Source of the DNA: Aeromicrobium duanguangcaii
GTDB taxonomy: Bacteria > Actinomycetota > Actinomycetes > Propionibacteriales > Nocardioidaceae
NCBI RefSeq assembly: GCF_024508295.1
Contig: NZ_CP101990.1
Span: 2,852,001 to 2,916,000 of the forward strand
Direction of reading: 5' to 3'
Length of the DNA: 64,000 nucleotides
Shown: one piece after another, positions 43,342-52,567 of the stretch
Position numbering within the stretch: the stretch's first letter is position 1
Layout of the letters: each line of letters opens with the position of its first letter
Program-made: the position numbers and the translations under genes
Notes under the pieces: generated by a model
Seen by the model: the letters and a program-made list of their open reading frames with translations, nothing else
The model's database searches: none
What the model was told of the DNA's origin: nothing

Positions 43342-44613
43342 TCAGCCGATCCTGGTGTACCGGGCCCAGCGGCCCGGGTCGTCGCGCACCATGCGGGCGC
43401 GGGTCTTCACGCGGTAGCGCCACACCTGGAGCAGCCCGAGCGCCCAGAGCACGTACTGGAAGCTCATCGCGGCCTTGAAGTTCTGGCCCGTGAGGTCGAG
43501 GATCACGCCGACGGCGATGACCGTGATGAGGCTGGCGAGGAAGCCCGCCTGGTTGACGATGCCCGTCGCGGTCGACAGCCGGTCGATCGGGTTGGACGTG
43601 CGCACGAGGTCGAAGCCGATCATCGAGGCGGGTCCGCCGACGCCCACGACGATCACCATCACGACGAGAAGCCAGCCGGGGGCGTCACCGGGCCAGGCCA
43701 GCACGGCCGTCCAGACCACCACGATCGCCGAGACGATCGTCAGGACGATCGTCGACCGGTGCCACGGGTAGTTGCCGATGAGCCGGCCCAGCACGGGCCC
43801 GGCAATCATGACCGCGACGACCATGAGGGTCAGCAGCGTGCCGGCGAACGTCTCGGAGGTGTGCTCACCGCGCACGAAGAACGGGTAGCCCCACAGCAAC
43901 CCCAGCACGGTCGAGCTGAACTGGGTGACGAAGTGCATCCAGAAGCCCAGCCGGGTGCCCGGGTGCTCCCACGAGGCGCCGAGGGACGTGCGGATGTTGG
44001 TCCATGACAGCGCGGCGCCGCGCACCGAGCGCGCCTTCGGCTCATCGCGGACGAACGCGAGCACGGCGACCGTGATGACCAGACCGAAGCCCGCGGCGAG
44101 CAGATAGGCCTTCGTCCAGCCCAGCTGGCTCAGGGCCCAGGTCATCGGGACGGCCGCGATGATCGCACCGAGCTGGCCGATCGGACCGGTCAGCAGCGTG
44201 ATCTGCGGAACCTTCCCCGGCGAGAACCAGGCGTTCACCAGGCGCAGCAGGCAGACGAAGGTCATGGCGTCGCCCATGCCGACGAAGAAGCGCGCCGCCA
44301 GCGCGGTCGCGTAGGACTCCGAGAACGCGAACGCCGCCTGCGACAGGGTCAGCACGACGGCGCCGGCCAGCATCACCGCGCGCGGGCCGAACCGGTCGAC
44401 CGCCAGACCCACGGGGATCTGCATGCCGGCATAGACCAGCAGCTGCAGCATGACGAAGGTCGAGAGCTGGGCGGCGCTGATGTCGAAGCGCTCGGAGGCG
44501 ACCAGACCGGCGACCGCGAGGGACGAGCGGTGGAAGACGGCGACCAGGTAGGCGGCCAGGCCGACCAGCCAGACGAGGTAGGCGCCCCGGTGATTCTGCT
44601 CCTGGACACTCAC
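43342..44613 (-). CDS. MFS transporter
   Basis: Twelve-helix major facilitator of 423 residues. The MFS motif between helices 2 and 3 is GLAVDRFGPRAVMLAG, and helix 8-9 loop GRLIGNYPWHRSTIV. The N-terminal sequence AVFHRSSLAVAG and the sequence RFFVGMGDAMTFVCLLRLVN recall nitrate/nitrite or sugar-phosphate MFS lines, but I would not name a substrate. Long basic C-terminal tail (RVKTRARMVRDDPGRWARY). Followed by no obvious partner on the same strand; the next gene upstream is divergent in time but same strand (E2) with 42 nt between. Confidence 0.83.
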   Translation of the reverse strand: MSVQEQNHRGAYLVWLVGLAAYLVAVFHRSSLAVAGLVASERFDISAAQLSTFVMLQLLVYAGMQIPVGLAVDRFGPRAVMLAGAVVLTLSQAAFAFSESYATALAARFFVGMGDAMTFVCLLRLVNAWFSPGKVPQITLLTGPIGQLGAIIAAVPMTWALSQLGWTKAYLLAAGFGLVITVAVLAFVRDEPKARSVRGAALSWTNIRTSLGASWEHPGTRLGFWMHFVTQFSSTVLGLLWGYPFFVRGEHTSETFAGTLLTLMVVAVMIAGPVLGRLIGNYPWHRSTIVLTIVSAIVVVWTAVLAWPGDAPGWLLVVMVIVVGVGGPASMIGFDLVRTSNPIDRLSTATGIVNQAGFLASLITVIAVGVILDLTGQNFKAAMSFQYVLWALGLLQVWRYRVKTRARMVRDDPGRWARYTRIG

Positions 44614-44655
44614 CCGCCCATCCTAGGTTCGTGCCGCAGGGCACGTCGCGTGGGA

Positions 44656-45858
44656 TCAGTAGGCGAGCGCCATCGCCGGGTCGGCCAGGATCGTCGCAAC
44701 ATCGGCCAGGAACCGCGAGGCCTGCTCGCCGTCGGCGACACGGTGGTCGAACGTGACGGCTAGCGTCGTGACCCACCGCGGGACGACCTGCTCCTCGACG
44801 ACCCAGGGACGACGCGCCACCTGCCCGAGCGCGAGGATCCCCGACTGGCCCGGCGGCAGGATCGGCGTGCCGCCGTCGACGCCGAAGACCCCGACGTTCG
44901 TGAGGGTGAAGGTGCCGCCCGACATCTGGTCCGGCTGGATCCGTCCGGCACGAGCGGTCGCGACGAGCTCGTCGATGGCCCGACCGAGGTCGACCAGCGG
45001 CAGGCGCTCGGCCTCGCGGACCACGGGGACGACCAGTCCTCGATCGGTCGCGGCGGCGATGCCGAGGCCGATCGACGCCGGGTGCTCGATGGTGGACTCG
45101 TTCCAGCGCGCGTGCAGGTCCGGCGTGCGCGCCAGCGCGAGGCAGACCGCGCGGGCCGTGAGCAGCGTCGAGGTGACCTTGACGCCATCGAAGCGGCGGT
45201 CGGCCTTGAGCCGGACCAGGAGCTCCACCGTCGCGGAGACGTCGACCGTCACCCACTCGGTGGCCTGGGGCACCTGGACGGACGCGATCATCGCCTCGGC
45301 GGTCGCCCGACGGACGCCCGAGACCGGAGCCGCCGTCGTGGCCGCCCCGGACATCAGCCGCGCGAACTCCTCGACCTCGGCGCGGGTCACCGCATCACCA
45401 CGGGACGGCACCTTCGACAGGTCGATGCCGAGGTCCTTGGCCAGCTTGCGCACCGGCGGCTTGGCGAGCACGCGCAGTGACAATCCGACGGTGCCGTTCC
45501 GGACGCGGTTGCGGGTGCGGCGCCGGCCCGAGCTGGGGCCGTAGCCGACGAGGACCTCGCGCCTCTCCTCCGCAGCCGGGGCCTCGACGAGCGGCTCCGC
45601 CAGGGGCACCCCGCCGCCGCCGATGTGCACGATCGCCGTGCCGACCTGGACCGTCTCGCCCTCCTGCACGAGCAGCGCGCCGATGGTCCCGGCGAACGGG
45701 CTGGGCAGCTCGACGATCGACTTCGCGGTCTCGATGTCCACCAGAGGGGCGTTGACCTTGACCTCGTCGCCCACCGCGACGTGCCACGTCACGATCTCGG
45801 CCTCGGTGAGGCCCTCCCCCACGTCGGGCAGGCGGAACACCTGCGGGCTGTCGCTCAT
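44656..45858 (-). CDS. 2-oxoacid dehydrogenase E2 (dihydrolipoyl acyltransferase)
   Basis: E2 core of a 2-oxoacid dehydrogenase complex, 400 residues. Lipoyl domain (about 5-80) with the modified Lys in DIETAKSIVELP. Linker, then a peripheral-subunit binding domain (VRKLAKDLGIDLSKVP, about 130-165). Catalytic domain (about 185-400) ends with VTFDHRVADGEQASRF, carrying the HRxxDG active site. One lipoyl domain only. ATG 45858 overlaps the E1-beta stop by 1 nt. The longer upstream frame lies inside E1-beta and is ignored. Most likely branched-chain (BkdC-like) or pyruvate type; no E3 gene here. Confidence 0.9.
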   Translation of the reverse strand: MSDSPQVFRLPDVGEGLTEAEIVTWHVAVGDEVKVNAPLVDIETAKSIVELPSPFAGTIGALLVQEGETVQVGTAIVHIGGGGVPLAEPLVEAPAAEERREVLVGYGPSSGRRRTRNRVRNGTVGLSLRVLAKPPVRKLAKDLGIDLSKVPSRGDAVTRAEVEEFARLMSGAATTAAPVSGVRRATAEAMIASVQVPQATEWVTVDVSATVELLVRLKADRRFDGVKVTSTLLTARAVCLALARTPDLHARWNESTIEHPASIGLGIAAATDRGLVVPVVREAERLPLVDLGRAIDELVATARAGRIQPDQMSGGTFTLTNVGVFGVDGGTPILPPGQSGILALGQVARRPWVVEEQVVPRWVTTLAVTFDHRVADGEQASRFLADVATILADPAMALAY

Positions 45859-46817
45859 CAGAACTCCCCCGTGACGGCCACGGCGTCGAGGATCCGCTCG
45901 ACGCTGGGCAGGTGGTCGTGCTCGACCCGGCACGGCGGGTACGGCAGGTCGTAGCCGGTGACGCGTTGGACGGGTGCCTCCAGCGAGTAGAAGCACTCCT
46001 GGGTGATCCGGGTCGCGAGCTCGGCGCCCAGGCCCAGCGTGCGAGCCGCCTCGTGCACCACCACGACGCGACCGGTGCGGCGCACCGACTCGTACACCGG
46101 GCCGAGGTCCAGCGGCGACAGCGACCGCAGGTCGACGACCTCCAGCGGGACGTCGGACTCGTCGGCGGCCGCCAGGCAGGTCTTCACGACCGGTCCGTAG
46201 CCGACGACCGTCACGCCGTCACCGTCGCGGACGACGCGACTCTCGTGCAGGCCGAGGCCGGGCTCGTCACCCACCTCGCCGGTGTCCCAGTAGCGCTGCT
46301 TGGGCTCCAGGAAGACGACCGGATCGTCCGACGCGATCGCCTGCTGGATCATCCAGAAGGCGTCGTGCGGGTTCGACGGCGAGACGACGGTCAGGCCCGG
46401 CGTCATGACGAACTGCGCCTCCGGGCTCTCGGAGTGGTGCTCGACCGCGCCGATGCCGCCGCCGTACGGGATGCGGATGACGATCGGCATCGCGACCGCG
46501 CCCTCGCTGCGGAAGCGCAGCCGGGCGACCTGGCTGACGATCTGGTCGTAGGCCGGGTAGACGAAGCCGTCGAACTGGATCTCGACCACGGGCCTGAACC
46601 CGCGGTACGCCAGTCCCACCGAAGCGCCGACGATCGCCGACTCCGCCAGCGGCGTGTCCATGACGCGCTGGTCGCCGAAGTCCTTCTGCAGACCGTCGGT
46701 GACGCGGAAGACGCCACCGAGCCGGCCGATGTCCTCACCGAGCAGCAGGACCTTGGGGTCGTTCTCCATCGCTGCGCGCAGGCCCGCGTTGAGGGCCTTG
46801 CCGATGCTCAGCTCCAT
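45858..46817 (-). CDS. 2-oxoacid dehydrogenase E1 beta subunit
   Basis: Beta chain of a heterotetrameric E1 (319 residues). Family motifs: LLGEDIGRLGGVFRVTDGL near the N-terminus, DTPLAESAIVGASVGLAYRG, and PYGGGIGAVEHHSESPEAQF, containing the His/Glu/Ser of the cofactor region. Ends with GYDLPYPPCRVEHDHLPS. Completes the thiamine-diphosphate site formed with E1 alpha. It overlaps E1-alpha by 10 nt and E2 by 1 nt, so the three are co-translated. Confidence 0.92.
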   Translation of the reverse strand: MELSIGKALNAGLRAAMENDPKVLLLGEDIGRLGGVFRVTDGLQKDFGDQRVMDTPLAESAIVGASVGLAYRGFRPVVEIQFDGFVYPAYDQIVSQVARLRFRSEGAVAMPIVIRIPYGGGIGAVEHHSESPEAQFVMTPGLTVVSPSNPHDAFWMIQQAIASDDPVVFLEPKQRYWDTGEVGDEPGLGLHESRVVRDGDGVTVVGYGPVVKTCLAAADESDVPLEVVDLRSLSPLDLGPVYESVRRTGRVVVVHEAARTLGLGAELATRITQECFYSLEAPVQRVTGYDLPYPPCRVEHDHLPSVERILDAVAVTGEF

Positions 46818-47842
46818 GACCGGACCTCCTCACGCTGGGCGACGAGCTCGGGTGGGATCTGGTCGTAGACGTGCTCGAAGAGCTCGGCCAGATCGGGATC
46901 GGGCAGCTCGCCGCAGACCTGGCGCAGGTGCTCACCGAGCTCCTCGGCCTCGGCCTGGACCTCGGCGTCGAAGTCGGCGAAACCGGGGTCCGTCCGCTCG
47001 AGCAGCGACCGCAGCCGCAGGAGTGGATCGCGCTCGGCCCACGACTCGGCCTCGTGCGCGTCGCGGTAGCGGCTCGGGTCGTCGGAGGTCGTGTGCGCTC
47101 CCATCCGGTAGGTGATCGCCTCGATGAGGGTCGGACCCCCACCGGCGCGAGCCTTCGCCAGCGCCTCGGAGGTGACCTGGTGAACGGCGAGCACGTCGTT
47201 GCCGTCGACGCGGACGCCCTCGAAGCCGAAGCCGTCGGCACGCTGGGCGATCGGCACCCGGGTCTGCCGCTCGAGCGGGACGCTGATCGCGTAGTGGTTG
47301 TTCTGGCAGAAGAAGACGACCGGGGCGTTGTAGGACGCGGCCCACGCGAACGCCTCGTTGGTGTCGCCCTGGCTGGTGGCCCCGTCGCCGAAGTACGCGA
47401 CGACGGCGTCCTCCTTGCCCTCGAGCGTCAGGCCGATGCCGTAGCCGACGGCATGCAGCGTCTGGGCGCCGATGATGATCGCCGGCAGGGCGATGTTGTG
47501 GTCGGCCGGGTCCCAGCCACCCAGGCTCGTGCCGCGGAAGATGGCCAGCAACAGGGCCGGGTCGAGACCACGGCACCACGCGACGGCGTGCTCGCGGTAG
47601 GACGGGAAGACGAAGTCGTCGGGGGCGAGAGCGCGGCCGCTGCCGATCTGGGCGGCCTCCTGGCCGAGCATCGGGGGCCACAGGCCCAGCTCGCCGTGCC
47701 GCTGCAGTGCGAACGCCTCGGTGTCGATGCGCCGGGCGAGGACGAGGTCGCGATGGAACGCGCGCAGGTCGTCGGTCGTGAAGTCGTGCGCTGCGACGAG
47801 CTCGCCGTCGGGCGCCAGGGTCTGGGAGATGGGTAGGCCCAT
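46808..47842 (-). CDS. 2-oxoacid dehydrogenase E1 alpha subunit
   Basis: Alpha chain of E1, 344 residues. ThDP motif GDGATSQGDTNEAFAWA with the Asn-containing CQNNHYAIS; entry of cofactor near FPSYREHAVAW. AHTTSDDPSRYR holds the regulatory-type loop. This arrangement of alpha-beta-E2 fits branched-chain 2-oxoacid dehydrogenase (BkdAB) or the PdhAB type; the choice is not decidable by reading. First gene of the operon, with a CRP/GlxR-like site at 47923-47938. Confidence 0.92.
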   Translation of the reverse strand: MGLPISQTLAPDGELVAAHDFTTDDLRAFHRDLVLARRIDTEAFALQRHGELGLWPPMLGQEAAQIGSGRALAPDDFVFPSYREHAVAWCRGLDPALLLAIFRGTSLGGWDPADHNIALPAIIIGAQTLHAVGYGIGLTLEGKEDAVVAYFGDGATSQGDTNEAFAWAASYNAPVVFFCQNNHYAISVPLERQTRVPIAQRADGFGFEGVRVDGNDVLAVHQVTSEALAKARAGGGPTLIEAITYRMGAHTTSDDPSRYRDAHEAESWAERDPLLRLRSLLERTDPGFADFDAEVQAEAEELGEHLRQVCGELPDPDLAELFEHVYDQIPPELVAQREEVRSWS

Positions 47843-47884
47843 GACTGCCTCCTGTGCCGAGGGCGGGATCGCCGCCCTGTGGAC

Positions 47885-47919
47885 GTGCCCCTGACTCGAG
47901 GTGGTGAGTCGTGGGGCAC
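47885..47919. repeat. Hairpin between hisC/pat and the E1-alpha gene
   Basis: Arms GTGCCCC-T-GACTC and GAGTC-GT-GGGGCAC with an 8-nt loop. Both flanking genes are on the minus strand, so it could end hisC/pat or form part of the E1-alpha leader. No T tract. Confidence 0.5.
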
Positions 47920-47922
47920 TGA

Positions 47923-47938
47923 TGTGACAGGCATCACA
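47923..47938. promoter_or_regulatory. CRP/GlxR-type site upstream of the E1-alpha gene
   Basis: TGTGA-CAGGCA-TCACA is a perfect match to the CRP/GlxR family consensus (TGTGA-N6-TCACA). Its centre is about 88 nt before the E1-alpha start and 24 nt from the stop of the preceding aminotransferase gene. It probably links the 2-oxoacid dehydrogenase operon to cAMP or a related signal. Confidence 0.75.
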
Positions 47939-47953
47939 TCTGCTCCGAGGCTA

Positions 47954-49015
47954 TCAGGCAGGCGTCTCCCGCAGGAATGTCGCGGCGCGCTCGAGGAAGG
48001 TCGTGTTGATCTCCGGCGTGCCGATCGACACGCGCACTCCCTCGGGGAACGGGCGCACCGCGATCGGCCGGACGTGCTCGGCGAAGTCGGCCGAGCGGTC
48101 GCCCAGGGGCAGCCACACGAAGTTGGCGTGCGAGTCGGGCACGTCCCAGCCCTGCTCGCGCAGTCCCGCGAGGACGCGGGTGCGCTCGTCGACGACGGAC
48201 GTGACCCGCACGGCGAGCTCGGCCTCGGCCGTGATCGAGGCGAGCGCGGCGGCCTGGGCCACGTCACTGACCCCGAACGGCGGCAGAGCCTTGCGGATCG
48301 ACTCGGTGATCACCGGGTCGGCGATCGAGTAGCCGACGCGCAGGCCGGACAGGCCGTACGCCTTGGAGAACGTCCGCAGGACGACCACGTTGGGGTACTG
48401 CACGAGCGCGTCGGCGCCGGCGATCGCCTCGGCATCGCGGACGAACTCCAGGTAGGCCTCGTCCACGACCACGACGACGTGCCCGGGCACCTGCGCCATG
48501 AAGGCGTCGAACTCCTCGGCGCCGACCGCCGTGCCGGTCGGGTTGTTGGGCGTGCACACGAGCACGACCTTGGTGCGGTCGGTGATCGCAGCGGCCATGG
48601 CCGGCAGGTCGTGCCGGTGGTCGGCGGTCAACGGAACCCGGACGGAGGTGGCGCCGGGCAGGTCGACCGCGATCGGGTAGGCCTCGAACGAGCGCCACGG
48701 GTAGACGACCTCGTCGCCGGGTCCGCACCAGGCGTCGAGGAGCGCGAACAGCACGGACACCGAGCCGGTGCCGAAGGCGAAGTGGTCGGGGGTCAGCCCC
48801 GTGCGCTCGGCCAGGACCTCGCCGAGAGCCGTCACGCCCGGATCGGGGTATCGGTTCATCCGGCCCAGCTCGACGGCGGCGGCCTCGATGACCCCGGGCA
48901 GCGGCGGGAAGGGGTTCTCGTTGCTGGAGAGCTTGTGCTCTTCGTTCGTCGAGGGCAGCCCGGCACGATACGCCGGGATCGTGGCCAGGACCGGTCGGGG
49001 ACGGGGCTCGGACAT
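47954..49015 (-). CDS. Histidinol-phosphate/aromatic aminotransferase (HisC2/Pat-like)
   Basis: Class I/II PLP aminotransferase, 353 residues, of the HisC subgroup. SSNENPFPPLPG begins the conserved region; NNPTG is in CTPNNPTGTAVG; the PLP Lys is in TFSKAYGLSGLRVGY. ATG 49015 opens MSEPRPRPVLATIPAYR, the start of the family homology. Outside a his operon and beside a 2-oxoacid dehydrogenase operon, so it is more likely to be the aromatic aminotransferase (Pat) seen in many actinobacteria. The in-frame extension upstream has no homology. Confidence 0.85.
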   Translation of the reverse strand: MSEPRPRPVLATIPAYRAGLPSTNEEHKLSSNENPFPPLPGVIEAAAVELGRMNRYPDPGVTALGEVLAERTGLTPDHFAFGTGSVSVLFALLDAWCGPGDEVVYPWRSFEAYPIAVDLPGATSVRVPLTADHRHDLPAMAAAITDRTKVVLVCTPNNPTGTAVGAEEFDAFMAQVPGHVVVVVDEAYLEFVRDAEAIAGADALVQYPNVVVLRTFSKAYGLSGLRVGYSIADPVITESIRKALPPFGVSDVAQAAALASITAEAELAVRVTSVVDERTRVLAGLREQGWDVPDSHANFVWLPLGDRSADFAEHVRPIAVRPFPEGVRVSIGTPEINTTFLERAATFLRETPA

Positions 49016-49078
49016 ACCCCGAGCGTACGACCGTGGAGTCACTGCGTGTCCGCCGCAGTCCGGTGCCACACTTGACAG

Positions 49079-50035
49079 GTGTCACAGCCCCACCCGCGCC
49101 GTGGGCTCGCCCTCGTCGTCACCGCCGCGGTCTTCTTCGGGATCAATGCCGGGGTCACCCGCATCCCGATCGAGGCGGGCCTGCCGGTGGCGACCTACAC
49201 GACGATCCGCGTCACCTTCGCCTGGCTGGTGTTCTTCGCGATCGCCGTGGCCTTCGACCGCTCGGCGCTGCGCCGGCCGCGCGGACGCGACTTCCTGCTG
49301 GTGCTGGCGCTGGGCGTCGTCGGCGTCGCCTTCGTGCAATGGACCTACAACATCGCCATCGTCCGCCTGCCCATCGGCGTGGCCCTGCTGCTGGAGTACC
49401 TCGCGCCGGTCCTGGTCGTGCTGTGGGCGCGGTTCGTGCGGCACGAGCGGGTCCACCCCCGGGTGTGGCCGGCGATCGCCCTGGCGCTGGTCGGGCTCGC
49501 CCTCGTCGGGCAGGTCTGGGGCGGCCTCGAGCTGGACGGGATCGGCGTGCTCGTGGCGCTGACCGCGGCGGTGTGCTTCGCGGCCTACTTCCTGATCGGT
49601 GAGGAGTTGACCGCCACGTCCGCCGAGCCGCTCTCGGCCCTGCAGACCGTCGTGTGGTCCTTCGGGATCGGCGCCATCGTCATGAACGTGCTCGGCGGCT
49701 GGGAGGGCACGAGCGCACTGGGCACGACGGCGTCCATGCTGGGCCGGCTCGACCACCTGACCGTCCCCGCGTGGCTGGCGATGACGTCGGTGGTCGTGAC
49801 GGGCACGGTCGTCCCGTTCTTCCTCTACCTCGCCTCCCTGCGCGACCTGTCCAGCGCGAAGGCGTCCGTCATCGCGATGCTCGAGCCGGTCGTAGCGGTC
49901 ATCGTGGGCTGGGTCTGGTTCGCCGAGTCGCTGTCCCCGGTCCAGACGGCAGGCGTCGCCGCCGTGATCGGCGGCATCGTGCTGGCCCAGACCGCCCGTC
50001 ACACGCCGGACGACGAACTGCCTCCGACGCTCTAG
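49079..50035 (+). CDS. EamA-family (DMT) exporter
   Basis: Drug/metabolite transporter with ten hydrophobic helices in two EamA halves, 318 residues. Half 1 ends at about 145 (LELDGIGVLVALTAAVCFAAY begins half 2). Features include NAGVTRIPIEAG and LEYLAPVLVVLW, and SSAKASVIAMLEPVVAVI in the second half, typical of EamA. GTG 49079 is preferred; it has no strong ribosome site. Divergent from the aminotransferase; 63 nt between starts. Substrate unknown. Confidence 0.85.
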   Translation: MSQPHPRRGLALVVTAAVFFGINAGVTRIPIEAGLPVATYTTIRVTFAWLVFFAIAVAFDRSALRRPRGRDFLLVLALGVVGVAFVQWTYNIAIVRLPIGVALLLEYLAPVLVVLWARFVRHERVHPRVWPAIALALVGLALVGQVWGGLELDGIGVLVALTAAVCFAAYFLIGEELTATSAEPLSALQTVVWSFGIGAIVMNVLGGWEGTSALGTTASMLGRLDHLTVPAWLAMTSVVVTGTVVPFFLYLASLRDLSSAKASVIAMLEPVVAVIVGWVWFAESLSPVQTAGVAAVIGGIVLAQTARHTPDDELPPTL

Positions 50036-50045
50036 GGTGAGGGGC

Positions 50046-50426
50046 ATGGAACGCTTCCTGTCCACCTGGTTCGTCAGCAGCCTCGCGCTCGGGCTGTCCG
50101 CCCTCATCCTCGGCAGCCACATGAGCATCGGCGAGGACGGTGAGACGACGCTGAACCGCGTCCTCGCCCTGGCCGCCGTCGGCCTCATCTTCACGATCGT
50201 CCACGAGCTCGTCGGCACGGTCGTCAAGCTGATCTCGCTGCCGTTCATCGTGCTGACCCTGGGCCTGCTGCTGGTCGTCATCAACGCGCTGCTGTTGCTG
50301 CTGACCGAGTGGATCACCTCGCAGTTCGGCGTCGAGTTCGTTCTCGACGGCTTCTGGTGGGCGGTCCTGGCGGCGATCGTGGTGTCGATCTGCCAGTCGA
50401 TCCTGTCCGCGATCATCTCGGACTGA
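50046..50426 (+). CDS. Phage holin family (superfamily IV-like) membrane protein
   Basis: A 126-residue membrane protein with about four helices: ERFLSTWFVSSLALGLSALI, then RVLALAAVGLIFTIVHELVG, then LISLPFIVLTLGLLLVVINA and EFVLDGFWWAVLAAIVVSIC. The family is called mycobacterial 4-TMS phage holin, yet such genes are common chromosomal genes in actinobacteria. ATG 50046 has GAGGGG 5 nt before it. There is no lysis gene or phage gene nearby. Function probably in envelope biology; unknown. Followed by the phosphatase gene. Confidence 0.75.
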   Translation: MERFLSTWFVSSLALGLSALILGSHMSIGEDGETTLNRVLALAAVGLIFTIVHELVGTVVKLISLPFIVLTLGLLLVVINALLLLLTEWITSQFGVEFVLDGFWWAVLAAIVVSICQSILSAIISD

Positions 50427-50435
50427 GTGGAGCCC

Positions 50436-50915
50436 ATGACCCGCCGCGTCGCACTGGTCTGCCTGGGCAACATCTGCCGCTCCCCCATGGCCGACGTCGT
50501 CCTCGAGCATCGCCTGGCCGAGGCCGGGATCGACGACGTCGTCGTCTCGTCCTCGGGCACCGGCGACTGGCACGTCGGACAGCCGATGGACGAGCGGGCC
50601 GCCACCACCCTGACCGCCGCCGGGTACGACGCCACGCGGCACCGAGCGCGGAACTTCACCCCGGACTGGTTCGGCGAGCAGGACCTCATCCTGACGATGG
50701 ACGCCAGCAACCATGCCGACGTCCTGGCCCTCGCCCGCAGCGACGAGGACCGTGCCAAGGTCCGGATGTACCGCTCGTTCGACCCCGAGGCGAAGACGCC
50801 GGACGCCGAGGTCCCCGACCCCTGGTACGGCGGCCCCGAGGGCTTCGACGAGGTGCTGAAGATGGTTGAGCGCACCACCGACGGGATCGTCCGGTACCTG
50901 GCCGAGTCCCGGTAG
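50436..50915 (+). CDS. Low-molecular-weight protein-tyrosine phosphatase
   Basis: Cytosolic phosphatase of 159 residues. P-loop VCLGNICRSPMAD (Cys and Arg of CX5RS) at about 9-20; general acid Asp in VPDPWYGG near 130. The two conserved aromatic positions next to the pocket include DW in TGDWHVG. In mycobacteria the homologue (PtpA) is secreted; no signal peptide is seen here. Starts at ATG 50436 or GTG 50427. Nine nt separate it from the holin-like gene, so an operon is likely. Confidence 0.9.
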   Translation: MTRRVALVCLGNICRSPMADVVLEHRLAEAGIDDVVVSSSGTGDWHVGQPMDERAATTLTAAGYDATRHRARNFTPDWFGEQDLILTMDASNHADVLALARSDEDRAKVRMYRSFDPEAKTPDAEVPDPWYGGPEGFDEVLKMVERTTDGIVRYLAESR

Positions 50916-50989
50916 GGAGCCTCCTGCGGTGCGGGGCGGCAGTGACCACTGTGACCTCGCCGCTGGCGCCGAGCCGGTAGGTTTCAGGC

Positions 50990-51859
50990 ATGGCACGTAT
51001 GGCTGGAACCGCTGCACTGGCGGAGTCGCTGTTGGACGTCGCGGTGGTCTCGACGACCTCCGTGGCCGGCGGTGACATCTGCACGACGACGCGGTTGCGG
51101 CTGACGGACGGACGCAGCGCCGTCATCAAGACCCGGCCCCAGGCGCCGCCCCGCTTCTTCACGACCGAGGCCGAGGGCCTGCGCCGGCTGGGCGTCGCCG
51201 GCGGTGTGCCCGTCCCCGAGGTCCTCGCGGCCAACGACGAGTGCATCATCCTGGACTGGATCGAGCCGGCCAAGCCGTCCGCCGACCTGGCCGAGGGCCT
51301 GGGCCGAGGACTCGCCGCCACGCACGGCGCCGGCGCCAGCAGCTTCGGCGCCGAGCACGACGGCTACGTGGGGCTGGCGCCGCTGCCGAACCGCCCGCTG
51401 CCGACGTGGGAGGAGTTCTACGCCAGCCGCCGCGTCATGCCGTACGTGAAGGCCGCCGTCGATCGTGGCGCCCTGTCACTGGAACAGGCCGCGGTCATCG
51501 AGCGCGTGATGAAGCAGCTGCCGTCCCTCACCGCCGATCCGGAGCCGCCGGCGCTGCTGCACGGCGACCTCTGGTCGGGCAACCTGGTCTGGTCCGCCGA
51601 CGGAGTCCGTCTCATCGACCCGGCCGTCCACGGCGGACACCGCGAGACCGATCTGGCGATGCTGGCCCTGTTCGGCGCCCCTCACCTGCAGCGGATCCTC
51701 GACGCCTACAACGAGGCCGCGCCCCTGCAGGAGGGCTGGATGGATCGCGTGCCGCTGCACCAGCTGCATCCGCTGCTCGTCCACGCCGTCATGTTCGGTG
51801 GGGCCTACGGTCCCCGTGCCGCCGCTGCGGCCCAGAGCCTGCTCGACGGCAAGTCGTAG
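50990..51859 (+). CDS. Fructosamine kinase family protein
   Basis: A 289-residue protein with an aminoglycoside-phosphotransferase-like kinase fold. Visible are the Lys in AVIKTRPQAPPRFF, the catalytic loop LLHGDLWSGNLVW (Asp), and IDPAVHGGHRETDLAML (the metal-binding Asp). FN3K relatives phosphorylate ketosamines on glycated amines or proteins, allowing their repair. The next gene, a response regulator, follows 15 nt later but is in a different pathway. Substrate not proven. Confidence 0.87.
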   Translation: MARMAGTAALAESLLDVAVVSTTSVAGGDICTTTRLRLTDGRSAVIKTRPQAPPRFFTTEAEGLRRLGVAGGVPVPEVLAANDECIILDWIEPAKPSADLAEGLGRGLAATHGAGASSFGAEHDGYVGLAPLPNRPLPTWEEFYASRRVMPYVKAAVDRGALSLEQAAVIERVMKQLPSLTADPEPPALLHGDLWSGNLVWSADGVRLIDPAVHGGHRETDLAMLALFGAPHLQRILDAYNEAAPLQEGWMDRVPLHQLHPLLVHAVMFGGAYGPRAAAAAQSLLDGKS

Positions 51860-51874
51860 GAGCGGAGGCGGAGC

Positions 51875-52567
51875 ATGCGGATTCTCATCGTCGACGACGA
51901 CCGCGCCGTGCGTGACTCGCTGCGGCGCTCGTTGGAGTTCAACGGCTATGCCGTGGACGTGGCCTCCGACGGGGCCGAGGCGCTGGCGAAGGTCGCCCAG
52001 TCCGCTCCCGACGCGATCGTCATGGACGTGATGATGCCCCGGCTCGGCGGGCTGGACGCCACCCGTGCCCTGCGCGCCGCGGGCAACGACGTGCCGATCC
52101 TCGTGCTGACGGCCCGCGACGCCGTCAGTGATCGGGTCGACGGCCTGGACGCCGGCGCCGACGACTACCTCAGCAAGCCGTTCGCGCTGGAGGAGCTGCT
52201 GGCTCGGGTCCGCGCCCTGTTGCGCCGCGTCGGCCGGTCGCGCGAGGAGCTCGACGACGAGCCCGCGCTGACCTTCGCCGACCTGACGCTCGACCCGGTC
52301 ACCCGCGAGGTGCGCCGCGGCGAGCGACCGATCTCGCTGACCCGGACGGAGTTCGCCCTGCTGGAGCTGTTCATGCAGCGGCCCAAGCGGGTGCTGGAAC
52401 GGTCGTTCATCCTCGAGGAGGTGTGGGGATTCGACTTCCCCACCACCGCCAACTCCCTCGAGGTCTACGTCGGATACGTCCGCCGCAAGCTCGAGGCCGA
52501 GGGTGAGTCCCGGCTGCTGCACACCGTGCGCGGCGTCGGCTACGTCCTGCGCGAGACCCCGCCGTGA
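51875..52567 (+). CDS. mprA: OmpR-family response regulator (MprA-like)
   Basis: A 230-residue regulator. Receiver domain (1-115): acidic pair DDD at 9-11, phospho-Asp in [12 protein letters not shown] (about 52), Thr in VLTARDA and Lys in DDYLSKPF. Winged-helix DNA-binding domain from about 130 to the end ([11 protein letters not shown]...[11 protein letters not shown]). Its stop overlaps the kinase start by 4 nt and a PepD-like protease follows, reproducing the mprA-mprB-pepD order of mycobacteria. It should respond to envelope stress. The name comes from that context. Confidence 0.87.
   Translation: MRILIVDDDRAVRDSLRRSLEFNGYAVDVASDGAEALAKVAQSAPDAIVMDVMMPRLGGLDATRALRAAGNDVPILVLTARDAVSDRVDGLDAGADDYLSKPFALEELLARVRALLRRVGRSREELDDEPALTFADLTLDPVTREVRRGERPISLTRTEFALLELFMQRPKRVLERSFILEEVWGFDFPTTANSLEVYVGYVRRKLEAEGESRLLHTVRGVGYVLRETPP

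Noticed and set aside
50046..50426. Prophage evidence from the holin-like gene
   Set aside because: No integrase, capsid, tail or lysin genes; the family is common on actinobacterial chromosomes.
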